A DNA stretch of 37,819 bases from Cypionkella sp. Its GTDB lineage: Bacteria > Pseudomonadota > Alphaproteobacteria > Rhodobacterales > Rhodobacteraceae. The DNA lies in contig JALOSF010000020.1 of assembly GCA_025458525.1 (NCBI GenBank), positions 1-37,819 on the forward strand, read 5' to 3'. The position numbers and the translations under genes are program-made. Within the stretch, counting starts at the first letter, position 1. The number at the start of each line of letters is the position of its first letter. This document shows positions 17,420 through 25,642 of the stretch, piece by piece. The notes below the pieces were generated by a model. The model saw only the letters and a program-made list of their open reading frames with translations, ran no database searches and was not told the DNA's origin.

Positions 17420-18586
17420 ATGCCAATCAAGAACCGTTTTGCCGAACTGCTGCCCGAGATCACCGCCTGGCGGCAGGATTTTCACGCCCATCCCGAACTG
17501 TTGTTCGATGTGCATCGCACGGCGGGAAAGGTGGCCGATCTGCTGCGCGCCTTTGGCTGTGACGAGGTGGTGGAAGGCATCGGCCGCACCGGCGTGGTTG
17601 GGGTGATCCATGGCAAGACCGACACATCGGGCCGTGTCATCGGGCTGCGCGCCGATATGGATGCGCTGCCGATCACCGAACAGACCGGGGTGGAGTATGC
17701 CAGCACCGTGCCCGGCAAGATGCACGCCTGCGGCCATGACGGGCACACCGCGATGCTGCTGGGGGCGGCGAAATATCTGGCCGAGACGCGCAATTTTGAC
17801 GGCCGTGCCGTGGTGATCTTCCAGCCCGCCGAAGAAGGTGGCGGCGGTGGTCGCGAAATGGTTGCCGATGGCATGATGGACCGCTTTGGCGTGCAAGAGG
17901 TTTATGGCATGCACAACATGCCCGGCATTCCGGTCGGCACCTTTGCCATTCGTCCCGGCGCGATCATGGCGGCGGCGGATCAGTTCGACATCGTGGTGAC
18001 AGGCAAGGGCGGCCATGCCGCGAAACCGCATGATTGCATCGACACCACGGTGGTGGCGGCCCATATCATCGTGGCGCTGCAAACCATCGCCAGCCGCAAT
18101 GTCGATCCGATGAAGCAGGTGGTGGTCAGCGTCTGCACCGTGCAGACCGACAGCACCGCGCATAACGTGATCCCGCAGGTGGTAAAGCTCAAGGGCACGG
18201 TGCGCACGATGGACCCCGCGGTGCAGGATTACGTCGAACGCCGGATTGCCGAGATTGCGTCCGGCACCGCGCTTGCGCTTGGGGCCAAGGCCGAGGTGCA
18301 GTATAACCGCGGCTATCCGGTCACGATCAATGCCGAGGACAACACACGCCACGCGGTGGAGGTGGCCCGCGCCGTCTCTGGCAAGGTGGATGACAACACA
18401 GCACCCCTGATGGGGGCCGAGGATTTCAGCTTCATGCTGAACGCGCGGCCCGGGGCCTATATCTTCCTTGGCAATGGCGATACGGCGATGGTCCACCATC
18501 CCGCCTATAATTTCGACGACACGGCCATTCCCTATGGATCAAGCTGGTATGCCGGGATGGTCGAGGCGCGGATGCCCGCGGCATGA
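17420..18586 (+). CDS. M20 family amidohydrolase (hippurate hydrolase/aminoacylase type)
   Basis: This is an M20D metal-dependent amidohydrolase of 388 residues, related to hippurate hydrolase and IAA-amino acid hydrolases, which cleave N-acyl amino acids. The pattern is clear: WRQDFHAHPELLFD at the N-terminus, GLRADMDALPI, the metal site HACGHDGHTAMLLGAA, catalytic Glu in PAEEGGGG, VYGMHNMPG and the late His in MVHHPAYNFDD. AGGAGG lies 6 bases before the ATG at 17420. It follows the oxidoreductase by 99 bases on the same strand. With the transporter it supports a scheme of import, deacylation and oxidation of acylated or D-amino acids (inference). Confidence 0.92.
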   Translation: MPIKNRFAELLPEITAWRQDFHAHPELLFDVHRTAGKVADLLRAFGCDEVVEGIGRTGVVGVIHGKTDTSGRVIGLRADMDALPITEQTGVEYASTVPGKMHACGHDGHTAMLLGAAKYLAETRNFDGRAVVIFQPAEEGGGGGREMVADGMMDRFGVQEVYGMHNMPGIPVGTFAIRPGAIMAAADQFDIVVTGKGGHAAKPHDCIDTTVVAAHIIVALQTIASRNVDPMKQVVVSVCTVQTDSTAHNVIPQVVKLKGTVRTMDPAVQDYVERRIAEIASGTALALGAKAEVQYNRGYPVTINAEDNTRHAVEVARAVSGKVDDNTAPLMGAEDFSFMLNARPGAYIFLGNGDTAMVHHPAYNFDDTAIPYGSSWYAGMVEARMPAA

Positions 18587-18610
18587 ACGCGGCATGAGCG
18601 CAGCATGAGC
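18578..18610 (+). repeat. Three tandem 11-base repeats across a stop codon
   Basis: GCGGCATGAAC, GCGGCATGAGC and GCAGCATGAGC follow each other directly. The first contains the amidohydrolase TGA stop. Because 11 is not a multiple of 3, changes in copy number would alter the tail of the gene or the spacing to the hairpin at 18611. Confidence 0.8.
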
Positions 18611-18639
18611 GCGGCGGCGCAGGGCGCAACCGCCGCCGC
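18611..18639. terminator. GC hairpin between convergent amidohydrolase and cydB
   Basis: GCGGCGGCG (18611-18619) and CGCCGCCGC (18631-18639) form a perfect 9-base stem with an 11-base loop. It lies between two convergent stops. There is no T run on either side, so termination efficiency is uncertain. Confidence 0.45.
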
Positions 18640-18650
18640 CCGCGCCCGCG

Positions 18651-19652
18651 TCAATCATAGCTGAGGTTGGTCGCCTTGCCGCGGAACACGGTGTAGGACA
18701 GGATGGTGTAGCCAAGGATCATCGGCAGAACGAACAGCGTGCCGATCAGGATGATCGTCAGGCTTTCAGGGCTGGAGGCCGCCTCGTAGATCGTCAGCTG
18801 CTCGGGCACGATGAACGGGTAAAAGCTGTAGGCCATGCCGAAAAAGCCCAGCACCATCAACGCCGTCGCCCCGGCCAGCGGGAACCAGGCGAAATGGTCG
18901 CCCTTGGTGGGCAGATGGCGCAGCGATTTCCACAGCAGGACCAGAATGGCCACCGACAACAGCGGCAGGGGCGCCAGAAGCATGACTTCGGGAAAGCTGA
19001 ACCAGCGCTCGAACAGGCGTTGGCTGACAAAGGGCGTGGCAAGCGAGACGGCCCCCAGCCCCAGCGTCATGCCCCAGATCCCGCCACGGGCCCAAGACAC
19101 CGCCTTGATCTGCAAGGCGCTGTCGGTCTTGTAGATCACCCAGGCCGCGCCGATGAAACTGTAGGCCACGGTCAGCGCCCCGGCCGTCAACAGGCCAAAG
19201 GCCGCGTGAAACAGCGTCCATTCCAGCCCCATGACATACATGCCCAGCATGAAGCCTTGGGCGGCCGAGGTCATCAGGCTGCCGGCAAAGAACGCCGCAT
19301 CCCATGACCGTTTGTGCGCCAGTGGCGCCTTGGCGCGAAACTCGAACGCGACGCCGCGCAGGATCAACCCGATCAGCATCACCGCCACCGGCAGGTAAAG
19401 CGCGGTCAGGATCGCCCCATGCGCCGCCGGAAAGGCCACAAGCAAGATGCCGATCGCCAGCACCAGCCAGGTTTCATTGGCATCCCAGAACGGCCCGATC
19501 GAGGCGATCATCCTGTCGCGTTCCTCGGGCGTGGCAAAGGGGAACAAAAGGCCCACCCCAAGATCGAACCCGTCAAGGATCACGTAAAGCAGGATCGACA
19601 GGCCCATCAGCGCGGCAAAGATCACCGGCAGCGTGGTTGCATCAAGCGTCAT
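18651..19652 (-). CDS. cydB: Cytochrome bd-type (cyanide-insensitive) ubiquinol oxidase subunit II
   Basis: Subunit II of the bd-type quinol oxidase is a polytopic membrane protein of 333 residues with about eight to nine helices. N-terminal LYVILDGFDLGVGLLFPF and FWDANETWLVL are family hallmarks. The ending TVFRGKATNLSYD is typical of the CIO/CydB C-terminus. It starts 4 bases after the cydA stop, so the two are coupled. The 64 bases downstream leave no room for a cydX subunit, which is usual for the CIO branch. The longer in-frame extension at its N-terminus lies within cydA and is rejected. Confidence 0.95.
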   Translation of the reverse strand: MTLDATTLPVIFAALMGLSILLYVILDGFDLGVGLLFPFATPEERDRMIASIGPFWDANETWLVLAIGILLVAFPAAHGAILTALYLPVAVMLIGLILRGVAFEFRAKAPLAHKRSWDAAFFAGSLMTSAAQGFMLGMYVMGLEWTLFHAAFGLLTAGALTVAYSFIGAAWVIYKTDSALQIKAVSWARGGIWGMTLGLGAVSLATPFVSQRLFERWFSFPEVMLLAPLPLLSVAILVLLWKSLRHLPTKGDHFAWFPLAGATALMVLGFFGMAYSFYPFIVPEQLTIYEAASSPESLTIILIGTLFVLPMILGYTILSYTVFRGKATNLSYD

Positions 19653-19656
19653 GGCC

Positions 19657-21033
19657 TTACTCCGCCGGAACTGCGATGGGGGTGTCGCGGCGCGGGTCTT
19701 CGCGGGTGGGCGACTTGCCTTCGGCCGCGCGGCGGGCAAGGTAGAAGATCACGCCGATATAGGCGATCATCAGGAACAGATAGACCGCAAGATAGGCCAT
19801 CAGCGTGCCCATCACCATCGGGGCCGCCACATCGCCCACCGCCGCTTCGGTGGTCAGAACGCCGGTCACAAGCCAGGGCTGACGGCCGATCTCGGTGACA
19901 TACCAGCCGGCAAGCGTGGCGACCCACCCCGAAAAGGCCATTGCCGTCGTGGCCATCAGGAACGGGCGGGGCAGGGCATCCGCACCGCGGCGCCAGATCA
20001 GGCCCGCGCCCAGCCAGGACAGGGCCAGCATCGCCATGCCGGTTCCGACCATGACCCGAAAGCTCCAGAACACCGGGGCCACGGGCGGGTGCAGGGGCGT
20101 GCCGTCTTCGGCGACAAAGTCGTTCAGGCCCGGCACCACCCCATCGGCGCTGTGTTTCAGGATCAGGCTGGCGCCGTTCGGGATGGCGATTTCGGCATGG
20201 TTCATGCGCGCCGCCTCGTCCGGGATCGCGAACAAAAGCAGGGGCACATTCGGGCCGGTTTCCCAGTTGCCCTCCATCGCGGCCACCTTGGCCGGCTGGT
20301 GTTCCAGCGTGTTGAGCCCGTGCAGATCGCCCATCAGGATTTGCAGCGGGATCAGCACCGCACCCAGGATCAGGCCAAAGCGCAACTGCGTGCTGACCGC
20401 CTCGCCCCGGTCGCCGATCAGCCGGCGGAAGGCGGCGATGCCCGCGATCAGGAAGGCAACCGTCAGACCCGAGGCCAGCAGCATGTGCGACAGGCGATAG
20501 GGCAGCGAGGGGTTGAAGATGATGGCAAACCAGTCGGTGGCATGCACGACGCCGTCGCGCAATTCATACCCTTGCGGCGTGTGCATCCAGGAGTTCAGGA
20601 CGAGGATCCAGAACGCGCTCATCGTGGTGCCGAAGGCGACAAGGAAGGTCGCCAGAATATGCAGCCATGCCGGAACCTTGCGCGCGCCAAACAGCATGAT
20701 CCCAAGGAATACCGCCTCAAGGAAGAAGGCCGTCATGATCTCATAGGCGAGCAGGGGGCCTGCGACATTGCCCACCGCTTCCATGAAGCCCGGCCAGTTG
20801 GTGCCGAACTGGAACGACATGGTGATGCCCGATACCACGCCAAGCGCGAAGGACAGGGCAAAGACCTTGACCCAGAACATATAGGCATCTATCCACTTTT
20901 GCAGGCCCGTGCGGGCAAAGCGGTAGCGGAAGAACAACAGCACCCAGCCCAGCGCGATGGTGATGGTGGGAAACAGGATGTGAAAGCTGATGTTTGCCGC
21001 GAATTGAATGCGCGAGAGGAGGAACGCGTCCAT
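19657..21033 (-). CDS. cydA: Cytochrome bd-type (cyanide-insensitive) ubiquinol oxidase subunit I
   Basis: Subunit I carries the haems and oxidises ubiquinol, reducing oxygen to water without proton pumping. It has 458 residues. His18 (ANISFHILFP) and His183 (YRLSHMLLASG) are the expected haem ligands. Glu98 and Glu106 (AYEIMTAFFLEAVFLG) match the conserved proton-channel acids. The quinol-site GRQPW motif is near the C-terminus. The periplasmic Q-loop is short, as in the CIO/short-loop branch. AAAGGTG lies 5 bases before the ATG at 21033. A longer frame upstream reads antisense to the next gene and is not real. No FNR-type site (TTGAT-N4-ATCAA) was seen upstream. Confidence 0.95.
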   Translation of the reverse strand: MDAFLLSRIQFAANISFHILFPTITIALGWVLLFFRYRFARTGLQKWIDAYMFWVKVFALSFALGVVSGITMSFQFGTNWPGFMEAVGNVAGPLLAYEIMTAFFLEAVFLGIMLFGARKVPAWLHILATFLVAFGTTMSAFWILVLNSWMHTPQGYELRDGVVHATDWFAIIFNPSLPYRLSHMLLASGLTVAFLIAGIAAFRRLIGDRGEAVSTQLRFGLILGAVLIPLQILMGDLHGLNTLEHQPAKVAAMEGNWETGPNVPLLLFAIPDEAARMNHAEIAIPNGASLILKHSADGVVPGLNDFVAEDGTPLHPPVAPVFWSFRVMVGTGMAMLALSWLGAGLIWRRGADALPRPFLMATTAMAFSGWVATLAGWYVTEIGRQPWLVTGVLTTEAAVGDVAAPMVMGTLMAYLAVYLFLMIAYIGVIFYLARRAAEGKSPTREDPRRDTPIAVPAE

Positions 21034-21091
21034 GATGCACCTTTCTGTTGCATCGGATGTAGGGACGCGCCGGGGCGGGAAAAGGTGGTGC

Positions 21092-21111
21092 GACCAGCCG
21101 CCACGCTGGTC
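21092..21111 (-). terminator. Hairpin terminator after the small membrane protein gene
   Basis: On the minus strand, GACCAGC-gtggcg-GCTGGTC forms a perfect 7-base stem 9 bases after the stop of the 21120-21458 gene. A short CTTTT follows further on. It separates that gene from cydA, implying that cydAB has its own promoter in the remaining 58 bases or depends on read-through. Confidence 0.5.
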
Positions 21112-21119
21112 CGCGCGGT

Positions 21120-21458
21120 CTAGAGATCGGTGATGACGACCGCGTTCAGCACCCGTTTGATGACCGCCGGCCAGTAGATCAGATAGGCAAGGCCCAGCGT
21201 CACGATGGTCAGCAAAAGCCAGACAAGCGCATGGCCCAGAATGTCGCCAAAGCCGACATCGACATGCAGCCGCGCCACCTTGCGCCCGGTGGCATCCACA
21301 AGGCTCGTGCGGTTGATCGGGGCCTTGACGAAATAATAGGGCAGCACGAACAGCGCGAGGCCAAGCGTGAGGATCGACAGCAGCACCCAGATGACAAGCT
21401 GGCCAATCGCCTCGCCCACGCTGAAGTCGCATTTCATCTTGTAGCCGAGATAGGTCAT
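21120..21458 (-). CDS. Small membrane protein with two duplicated hydrophobic segments (DUF6693-like)
   Basis: This 112-residue inner-membrane protein starts MTYLGYKMKCDFSVGEAIGQ. Two hydrophobic segments look like copies of each other: QLVIWVLLSILTLGLALFV with following YYFVKAPINR, and HALVWLLLTIVTLGLAYLI with following YWPAVIKRVLN. A linker with TGRKVARLHVDVGFGDILG separates them. The repeat recalls DUF898/DUF6693 proteins, of unknown function. The ribosome-binding site is weak (GAAAG about 10 bases upstream). It lies between moaA and cydA on the same strand, separated from cydA by a hairpin. Confidence 0.75.
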   Translation of the reverse strand: MTYLGYKMKCDFSVGEAIGQLVIWVLLSILTLGLALFVLPYYFVKAPINRTSLVDATGRKVARLHVDVGFGDILGHALVWLLLTIVTLGLAYLIYWPAVIKRVLNAVVITDL

Positions 21459-21558
21459 GGAAGGATCTTTCAAAGGAAACGTGCGGCGCGGTTCTGCCAA
21501 AGGCACGGGCGCGGTTCAACCTTGAAATGAAAGAGTTTCCATCCCTTGCAGGCCGGGG

Positions 21559-22569
21559 TCAGCCGCCCGTATGGCTCATGTGGCGCGTCATCTGGCCCGC
21601 GACCGTCTGGCGCGTGTAGTCGAAGTCATGGCCCTTTGGCTTGCGCGCGATGGCGGCGCGGATCGCGGCTACCAGCGCGGCATCGTCGGGGCTGGCGCGC
21701 AAGGGGGCGCGCAGGTCGGCCATGTCCTCTTGACCAAGGCACATGTAAAGCTCGCCCGTGCAGGTCAGCCGCACCCGGTTGCAGCTTTCGCAGAAGTTGT
21801 GGGTCAGCGGCGTGATGAAGCCGATCTTCTGCCCGGTCTGCTCGATCCGTACATAGCGCGCAGGCCCGCCCGTCCGTTCGGCCAGATCGCTCAGGCTGTA
21901 GCGGGCGGCATAGCGGGCGCGCAGATCGCGCAGGCTCCAGTATTGGTCAAGCCGATCCTCGTTGCCCAGATCGCCCATCGGCATCACCTCGATCCAGGTC
22001 AGGTCATGGCCCTCGCGGGCGCACCACTCCGTCAGGCTGAACTGCTCATCCTCGTTGAAGCCGCGCAGGGCAACGGCGTTGATCTTGACCCGCATCCCGG
22101 CCGCCTTTGCGGCTGCGATGCCGTCCAGCACCTGCGGCAGGCGGCCCCAGCGGGTGATGGCGGCAAACTTGTCCGGGTCCAGCGTATCGAGCGAGACATT
22201 GATCCGCCGCACCCCGCAGGCGGCCAGCTCCTGCGCATATTTGCCAAGCTGGCTGCCGTTGGTGGTGAGCGTCAGTTCCTTGAGCGCGCCGCTGTCCAGA
22301 TGGCGCTTCATCGCGGCAAAAAACGTCATGATCCCCTTGCGCACCAAAGGCTCCCCCCCGGTGATGCGCAGCTTTTCCACGCCAAGCCCGACAAAGGCCG
22401 AACACAGCCGATCCAGCTCCTCCAGCGTCAGAAGATCGGCCTTGGGCAGAAAGGTCATGTTTTCCGCCATGCAATAGACACAGCGAAAATCGCAACGATC
22501 CGTCACCGACACCCGCAGGTAAGAGATGGCGCGGGCAAAGGGGTCGATCAGGGGGGCGTGCTGGCTCAT
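21559..22569 (-). CDS. moaA: GTP 3',8-cyclase MoaA (molybdenum cofactor biosynthesis)
   Basis: MoaA is the radical SAM enzyme that converts GTP to 3',8-cyclo-GTP, the first step of molybdopterin synthesis. The 336-residue protein has the N-terminal cluster motif C26-x3-C30-x2-C33 ([11 protein letters not shown]). It also has ITGGEP, the C-terminal second-cluster cysteines in [20 protein letters not shown], and the essential terminal Gly-Gly (MSHTGG). The ATG at 22569 gives the standard N-terminus; the longer frame is discarded. It is the only pterin-synthesis gene here, but it fits with the Mo-enzyme maturation genes 8 kb away. It is divergent from the lipoprotein gene. Confidence 0.96.
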   Translation of the reverse strand: MSQHAPLIDPFARAISYLRVSVTDRCDFRCVYCMAENMTFLPKADLLTLEELDRLCSAFVGLGVEKLRITGGEPLVRKGIMTFFAAMKRHLDSGALKELTLTTNGSQLGKYAQELAACGVRRINVSLDTLDPDKFAAITRWGRLPQVLDGIAAAKAAGMRVKINAVALRGFNEDEQFSLTEWCAREGHDLTWIEVMPMGDLGNEDRLDQYWSLRDLRARYAARYSLSDLAERTGGPARYVRIEQTGQKIGFITPLTHNFCESCNRVRLTCTGELYMCLGQEDMADLRAPLRASPDDAALVAAIRAAIARKPKGHDFDYTRQTVAGQMTRHMSHTGG

Positions 22570-22655
22570 GGCCAGAAAGGTAAGCCCCCGCCGATGGCAA
22601 GACAAGTGGTGATCGGACCATTGCAGGGCAGGCGGTGGCATACTATCGTCGGATC

Positions 22656-23117
22656 ATGCGTATTCTGTTTGCCCTCACCCTCGCCCTGACCGCCACCTCT
22701 GGATGTGCGGTGCTGGATCGTCTGAACCCCGCGCCCGCAGCGCCTCCCTCTGCCGCGGCCGAGGCGCCTGTCGCCGCGGCCCCGGCCCCCGTGCTGGGCG
22801 CCGGCAATACGGCCGCAGCCTTGGACACCACGACCGCCGCGCAGAAAGAGGCAGCCCTTGCCGCGCCTGCGACCAGCGGCGAGCGCTCGCTTGGCACGGT
22901 TGCGGTCAGCCTTGGCAGTCCGGCAGAGCCCGGCATCTGGCTGCGCTCGGCGCTTGTGTCCGCGCCGGGCAAGGGCCGTGTCGTCACCGCATCGGGCCAG
23001 TCGGTCGCGGTCGATCTGCTGCCCGGCGAAGGGTCGGCGCAGCTGTCGCTGGCGGCGTTCCGGGCCTTGGGCCTGTCGCTGACCGCATTGCCCGAGGTGA
23101 CGGTCTATGCCAATTGA
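22656..23117 (+). CDS. Small putative lipoprotein
   Basis: This 153-residue exported protein has signal MRILFALTLALTATSGC with a lipobox ending at Cys17. It is followed by an Ala/Pro-rich linker to about residue 55 and a small globular C-terminal part (SLGTVAVSLGSPAEPGIWL ... LPEVTVYAN). Relatives in Rhodobacteraceae are often labelled 'D-galactarate dehydratase'. Nothing here supports that enzyme: it is far too short and is lipid-anchored. A GTG seven codons upstream is an alternative start. The 3' end overlaps the next gene by 11 bases, suggesting co-expression. Confidence 0.75.
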   Translation: MRILFALTLALTATSGCAVLDRLNPAPAAPPSAAAEAPVAAAPAPVLGAGNTAAALDTTTAAQKEAALAAPATSGERSLGTVAVSLGSPAEPGIWLRSALVSAPGKGRVVTASGQSVAVDLLPGEGSAQLSLAAFRALGLSLTALPEVTVYAN

Positions 23118-23556
23118 CCCCGTCGTCGGCCTGCTGCGCTGTGGCGGGGTTTATGCGCGTGTCGCGCTGATCTGCGGGCTGAGCGTCGGGCCGGCTGCGG
23201 CCGTGCTGGCGCAGGAACTTGATTGCGAAGCGGCGATGACGCAGAGCGAGATGAACGCCTGCGCCGCGCAGGAATTCGCCCTTGCCGATGCCGATCTGAA
23301 CGAGGCTTATGCCGCGGCCCGCCGGGCCTTGCGCGCGGTGGATGCCGATCTGCCATCCGATCTGCGCGGGGGCGAGGTGGCGCTGCGCGATGCCCAGCGG
23401 GCCTGGATCACCTTTCGCGACAAGGCCTGCGCTGCCGAAGGGTTCCAGATGCGCGGCGGATCTGCCGAGCCATTGCTGGTTTATGGGTGCAAGGCCCGGT
23501 TGACCGACCAGCGGGCAGAGGCGTTGTGGGATCTGGCCGCAGGGTTCGACGGCTGA
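23107..23556 (+). CDS. LprI-like (DUF1311) exported protein
   Basis: This 149-residue protein has an N-terminal hydrophobic segment (VALICGLSVGPAAAVLAQ), probably a cleaved signal peptide ending near Ala35. The mature part shows the lysozyme-inhibitor LprI/DUF1311 pattern: DCEAAMTQSEMNACA, ADADLNEAYAAARRAL, LRDAQRAWITFRDKAC and LLVYGCKARLTDQRAEAL. Four cysteines are placed to form the usual two disulfides. Lysozyme inhibition is shown for LprI itself; for this paralog the role is unknown. It overlaps the lipoprotein gene and converges on the next gene with a 13-base gap. Confidence 0.85.
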   Translation: MPIDPVVGLLRCGGVYARVALICGLSVGPAAAVLAQELDCEAAMTQSEMNACAAQEFALADADLNEAYAAARRALRAVDADLPSDLRGGEVALRDAQRAWITFRDKACAAEGFQMRGGSAEPLLVYGCKARLTDQRAEALWDLAAGFDG

Positions 23557-23569
23557 TCTGGCCTTTGGG

Positions 23570-24535
23570 TCAGTCGCGCAGCGCCGCCTCGGCCTCGGCC
23601 GCAAGGATATCGGCCAGCCGTTTGCGGAACCGTGGCGCGTTGACCCGTTTGGTCACGTTCCGGCAGATCATCTTTTCCAGACCCGTGCGTCCCTTGGCCT
23701 GCGCCTCTGTCAGCAGCACCCGCAGGTAGGGGCCAAAGTTGCGCCGCGCCCGCCACAGAACGGCAAAGCGCTGGCGGGTCAGGCTTGCATCCATCGCGGC
23801 CTGGGTGAGGGGGGCCAGGATCTGCATATGCGACAGCGCCCAATCGATCCGCCCGCCAAGGTGGCGGCACGGCAGATGCGTGACATGGCGGCCGCGGAAC
23901 AGGGCGGCATGCATCGCATCCTGTGGCACGGTCGGGTCGTGCAGCACAAAGACACGGCCGGCGCCTTCGACCATGTCGGGCGCGTATCCATAGCGGCTGG
24001 TGAAATCAAGCCGCCGCGCCTGTGGCATCCGCTTGTCCCAACCGGCAATGGCGGGGGCTTGCGTCGCCTGCGGCGCCATCAGCAGCACGGCAGCCCCGGG
24101 CGCCGCCACGGCAAAGGCAGCGGCGGCATAGCCTTGCACCCCGGCGCCCATGAACAGGACGTGATCGAAATCCTCAAAGAACGCATCATCGACCAGCCGG
24201 TCGAAATAGCCATAGACCCGCGGATCACGATACCAGGTGTCGCCATCGGCGATCAGGCACAGATGCGACCAGCCCTTTTCCTTGGCAAGCGCATGCCCCA
24301 GAGGAAGCTGATCGGGGCGGGCGCGAATATCCTCCAGCTGTTCGAAACTGACCAGAAGGGTGGGCGCTTCATCCACGAAAAACGCCCAATGGCGCGTGCC
24401 CAGCGGTTCGAAATAGCCGGAGTCTTCACCCATGCGGTCAAGCATCGCCAGCACGCCGTCGCGCGTCAGCGGCCCATCCGCCGCAGGCGGTGCGGCGGCA
24501 TCAGGGGCGGGCGGCGCTGCAAGCGTATCTGACAT
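23570..24535 (-). CDS. Alpha/beta-hydrolase-like protein lacking the nucleophile and histidine (possible pseudoenzyme)
   Basis: This 321-residue soluble protein is homologous to the C-terminal third of the protein at 28066-30324. Shared blocks are WYRDP, FFEDFDHVLFMG, GYAAAAF, RVFVLHDP and ILAPL. In that paralog the nucleophile elbow is GASMGG and the late His lies in LLGHRLG. Here the elbow is GAGVQG (Gly132 for Ser), and the aligned His is Gly228 in HLGGRI. The acid position (HDP) is kept. Relatives in this family often carry a 'phosphoadenosine phosphosulfate reductase' label; no PAPS-reductase signature is visible. GGAG lies 6 bases before the ATG at 24535. The C-terminal 60 residues are basic and helical. 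Confidence 0.75.
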   Translation of the reverse strand: MSDTLAAPPAPDAAAPPAADGPLTRDGVLAMLDRMGEDSGYFEPLGTRHWAFFVDEAPTLLVSFEQLEDIRARPDQLPLGHALAKEKGWSHLCLIADGDTWYRDPRVYGYFDRLVDDAFFEDFDHVLFMGAGVQGYAAAAFAVAAPGAAVLLMAPQATQAPAIAGWDKRMPQARRLDFTSRYGYAPDMVEGAGRVFVLHDPTVPQDAMHAALFRGRHVTHLPCRHLGGRIDWALSHMQILAPLTQAAMDASLTRQRFAVLWRARRNFGPYLRVLLTEAQAKGRTGLEKMICRNVTKRVNAPRFRKRLADILAAEAEAALRD

Positions 24536-24688
24536 CGCACTCTCCATCGCAAGGCGGCCAACGGCGCGCCCGTGCCGGGACTCAGCCGGACCGTAACCCC
24601 TGAAGTGTCGGCCTTTGCGCGGGGCGAGGCAAGCCTTCTTCCCGGGACAGACTGTTTCCGGCCCCCGCCGTCGGCAAGGCTGTGCCGG

Positions 24689-25642
24689 TCAGGCCTGCGC
24701 CGGGCACCCGATCTGTGCCCAAACTGCGGCATGGGTCGGATCGGACCGCAGGGCGGCGATGCGGGCGCGGTGCCAGGCCACCGACTTGCGGTGCATGAAG
24801 GCAAGCTCGGGATCGGCCATAAGCTGGTCGCGCCAGGCCTGCACCGCCGGGTCATGGCGGCGGATCGCGTCACAGGGCACCTCTGCCAGGTCGAAGCGGC
24901 GCCAATACTCCAGCCCCATGTCCTGCCCGGTATGGTTGACCCGGCCCCGATCGCGCTTGACCAGAAAGCTCTCGGCGCTGCGCAGCGCGTAATGGTTGAT
25001 CTGTGCGGCGCCGTAATCGGCGGCAACAAACATGTCATGCGGCTGCGCACGGTAAGGGCGGCCCCCCGCCTCCTCGCGCAGCAGCGCGCGGCCAAGCCCG
25101 TCGCGCGGGATGGGCGCGTGAATGCCGATGCGCCCCACCGGGGCCGTGCCGCGAAACAGCGATTTGCCATAGGTATGGCCGCGCGGGGGCGGCGGCTCGG
25201 CCCGGGTGAACTGTCGCGTGACCGGCATGTCGTCATAGCGGATGCGCCCATTCGGCCCGAACACCCGCCAGGGGACCGAAATCACCTCTGCCGCAGCACT
25301 GGCCGCTGCGGTCAGCGCCTGCACGCTGCCATCGCCGATCTTGATGGTCAGGAATTCGTCGGCATCGCAGACATAGACCCAATCGGCCTGTCGCACGATG
25401 TCATGGCGCGTTGCCTGTTTGAGGGCGGAGCGCTGGATCGACGTGGCCGCCCAAGGCCGTGTCGCATGATGCACGGCCAGCCCCAGCGTTTGCAGCCGCA
25501 GCGCCATGCGGCGCGTATGGTCGGCGCAATCATTGGTGCAGATCAGGATATGGTCAAAGCCCAAAGCCTTGTGATGCGCCACCCATTCCAGCAAGAACGC
25601 GCCTTCGTTCTTCATCGTGGTGATGACGGTGTGGCCGCTCAA
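24689..25642 (-). CDS. Glycosyltransferase family 2-type protein (single module, TTG start)
   Basis: This 317-residue GT-A-like glycosyltransferase of the Glyco_tranf_2_4 kind opens with HTVITTMKNEGAFLLEWVAH. It has CTNDCADHT, the metal-binding DxD-like WVYVCDADEFLTIKIGDG, and the C-terminal block INHYALRSAESFLVKRDRGR. It is a paralog of the C-terminal half of the next gene. No Met precedes the conserved first strand, so TTG at 25642 is the best start. Its TTG overlaps the upstream TGA (TTGA), and GAGG lies about 7 bases upstream. The far upstream GTG of the open frame would extend 44 residues antisense-like into the neighbour and is rejected. Acceptor and sugar are unknown. Confidence 0.75.
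   Translation of the reverse strand: MSGHTVITTMKNEGAFLLEWVAHHKALGFDHILICTNDCADHTRRMALRLQTLGLAVHHATRPWAATSIQRSALKQATRHDIVRQADWVYVCDADEFLTIKIGDGSVQALTAAASAAAEVISVPWRVFGPNGRIRYDDMPVTRQFTRAEPPPPRGHTYGKSLFRGTAPVGRIGIHAPIPRDGLGRALLREEAGGRPYRAQPHDMFVAADYGAAQINHYALRSAESFLVKRDRGRVNHTGQDMGLEYWRRFDLAEVPCDAIRRHDPAVQAWRDQLMADPELAFMHRKSVAWHRARIAALRSDPTHAAVWAQIGCPAQA

Noticed and set aside
21034-21119. FNR/FnrL-type site expected before cydAB
   Set aside because: No TTGAT-N4-ATCAA-like sequence was found in the gap or at the end of the upstream gene.
23570-24535. 'Phosphoadenosine phosphosulfate reductase' label used for similar proteins
   Set aside because: No PAPS-reductase P-loop-type motif or catalytic ECGLH-type cysteine motif is present. 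The similarity is to an alpha/beta-hydrolase-like module.
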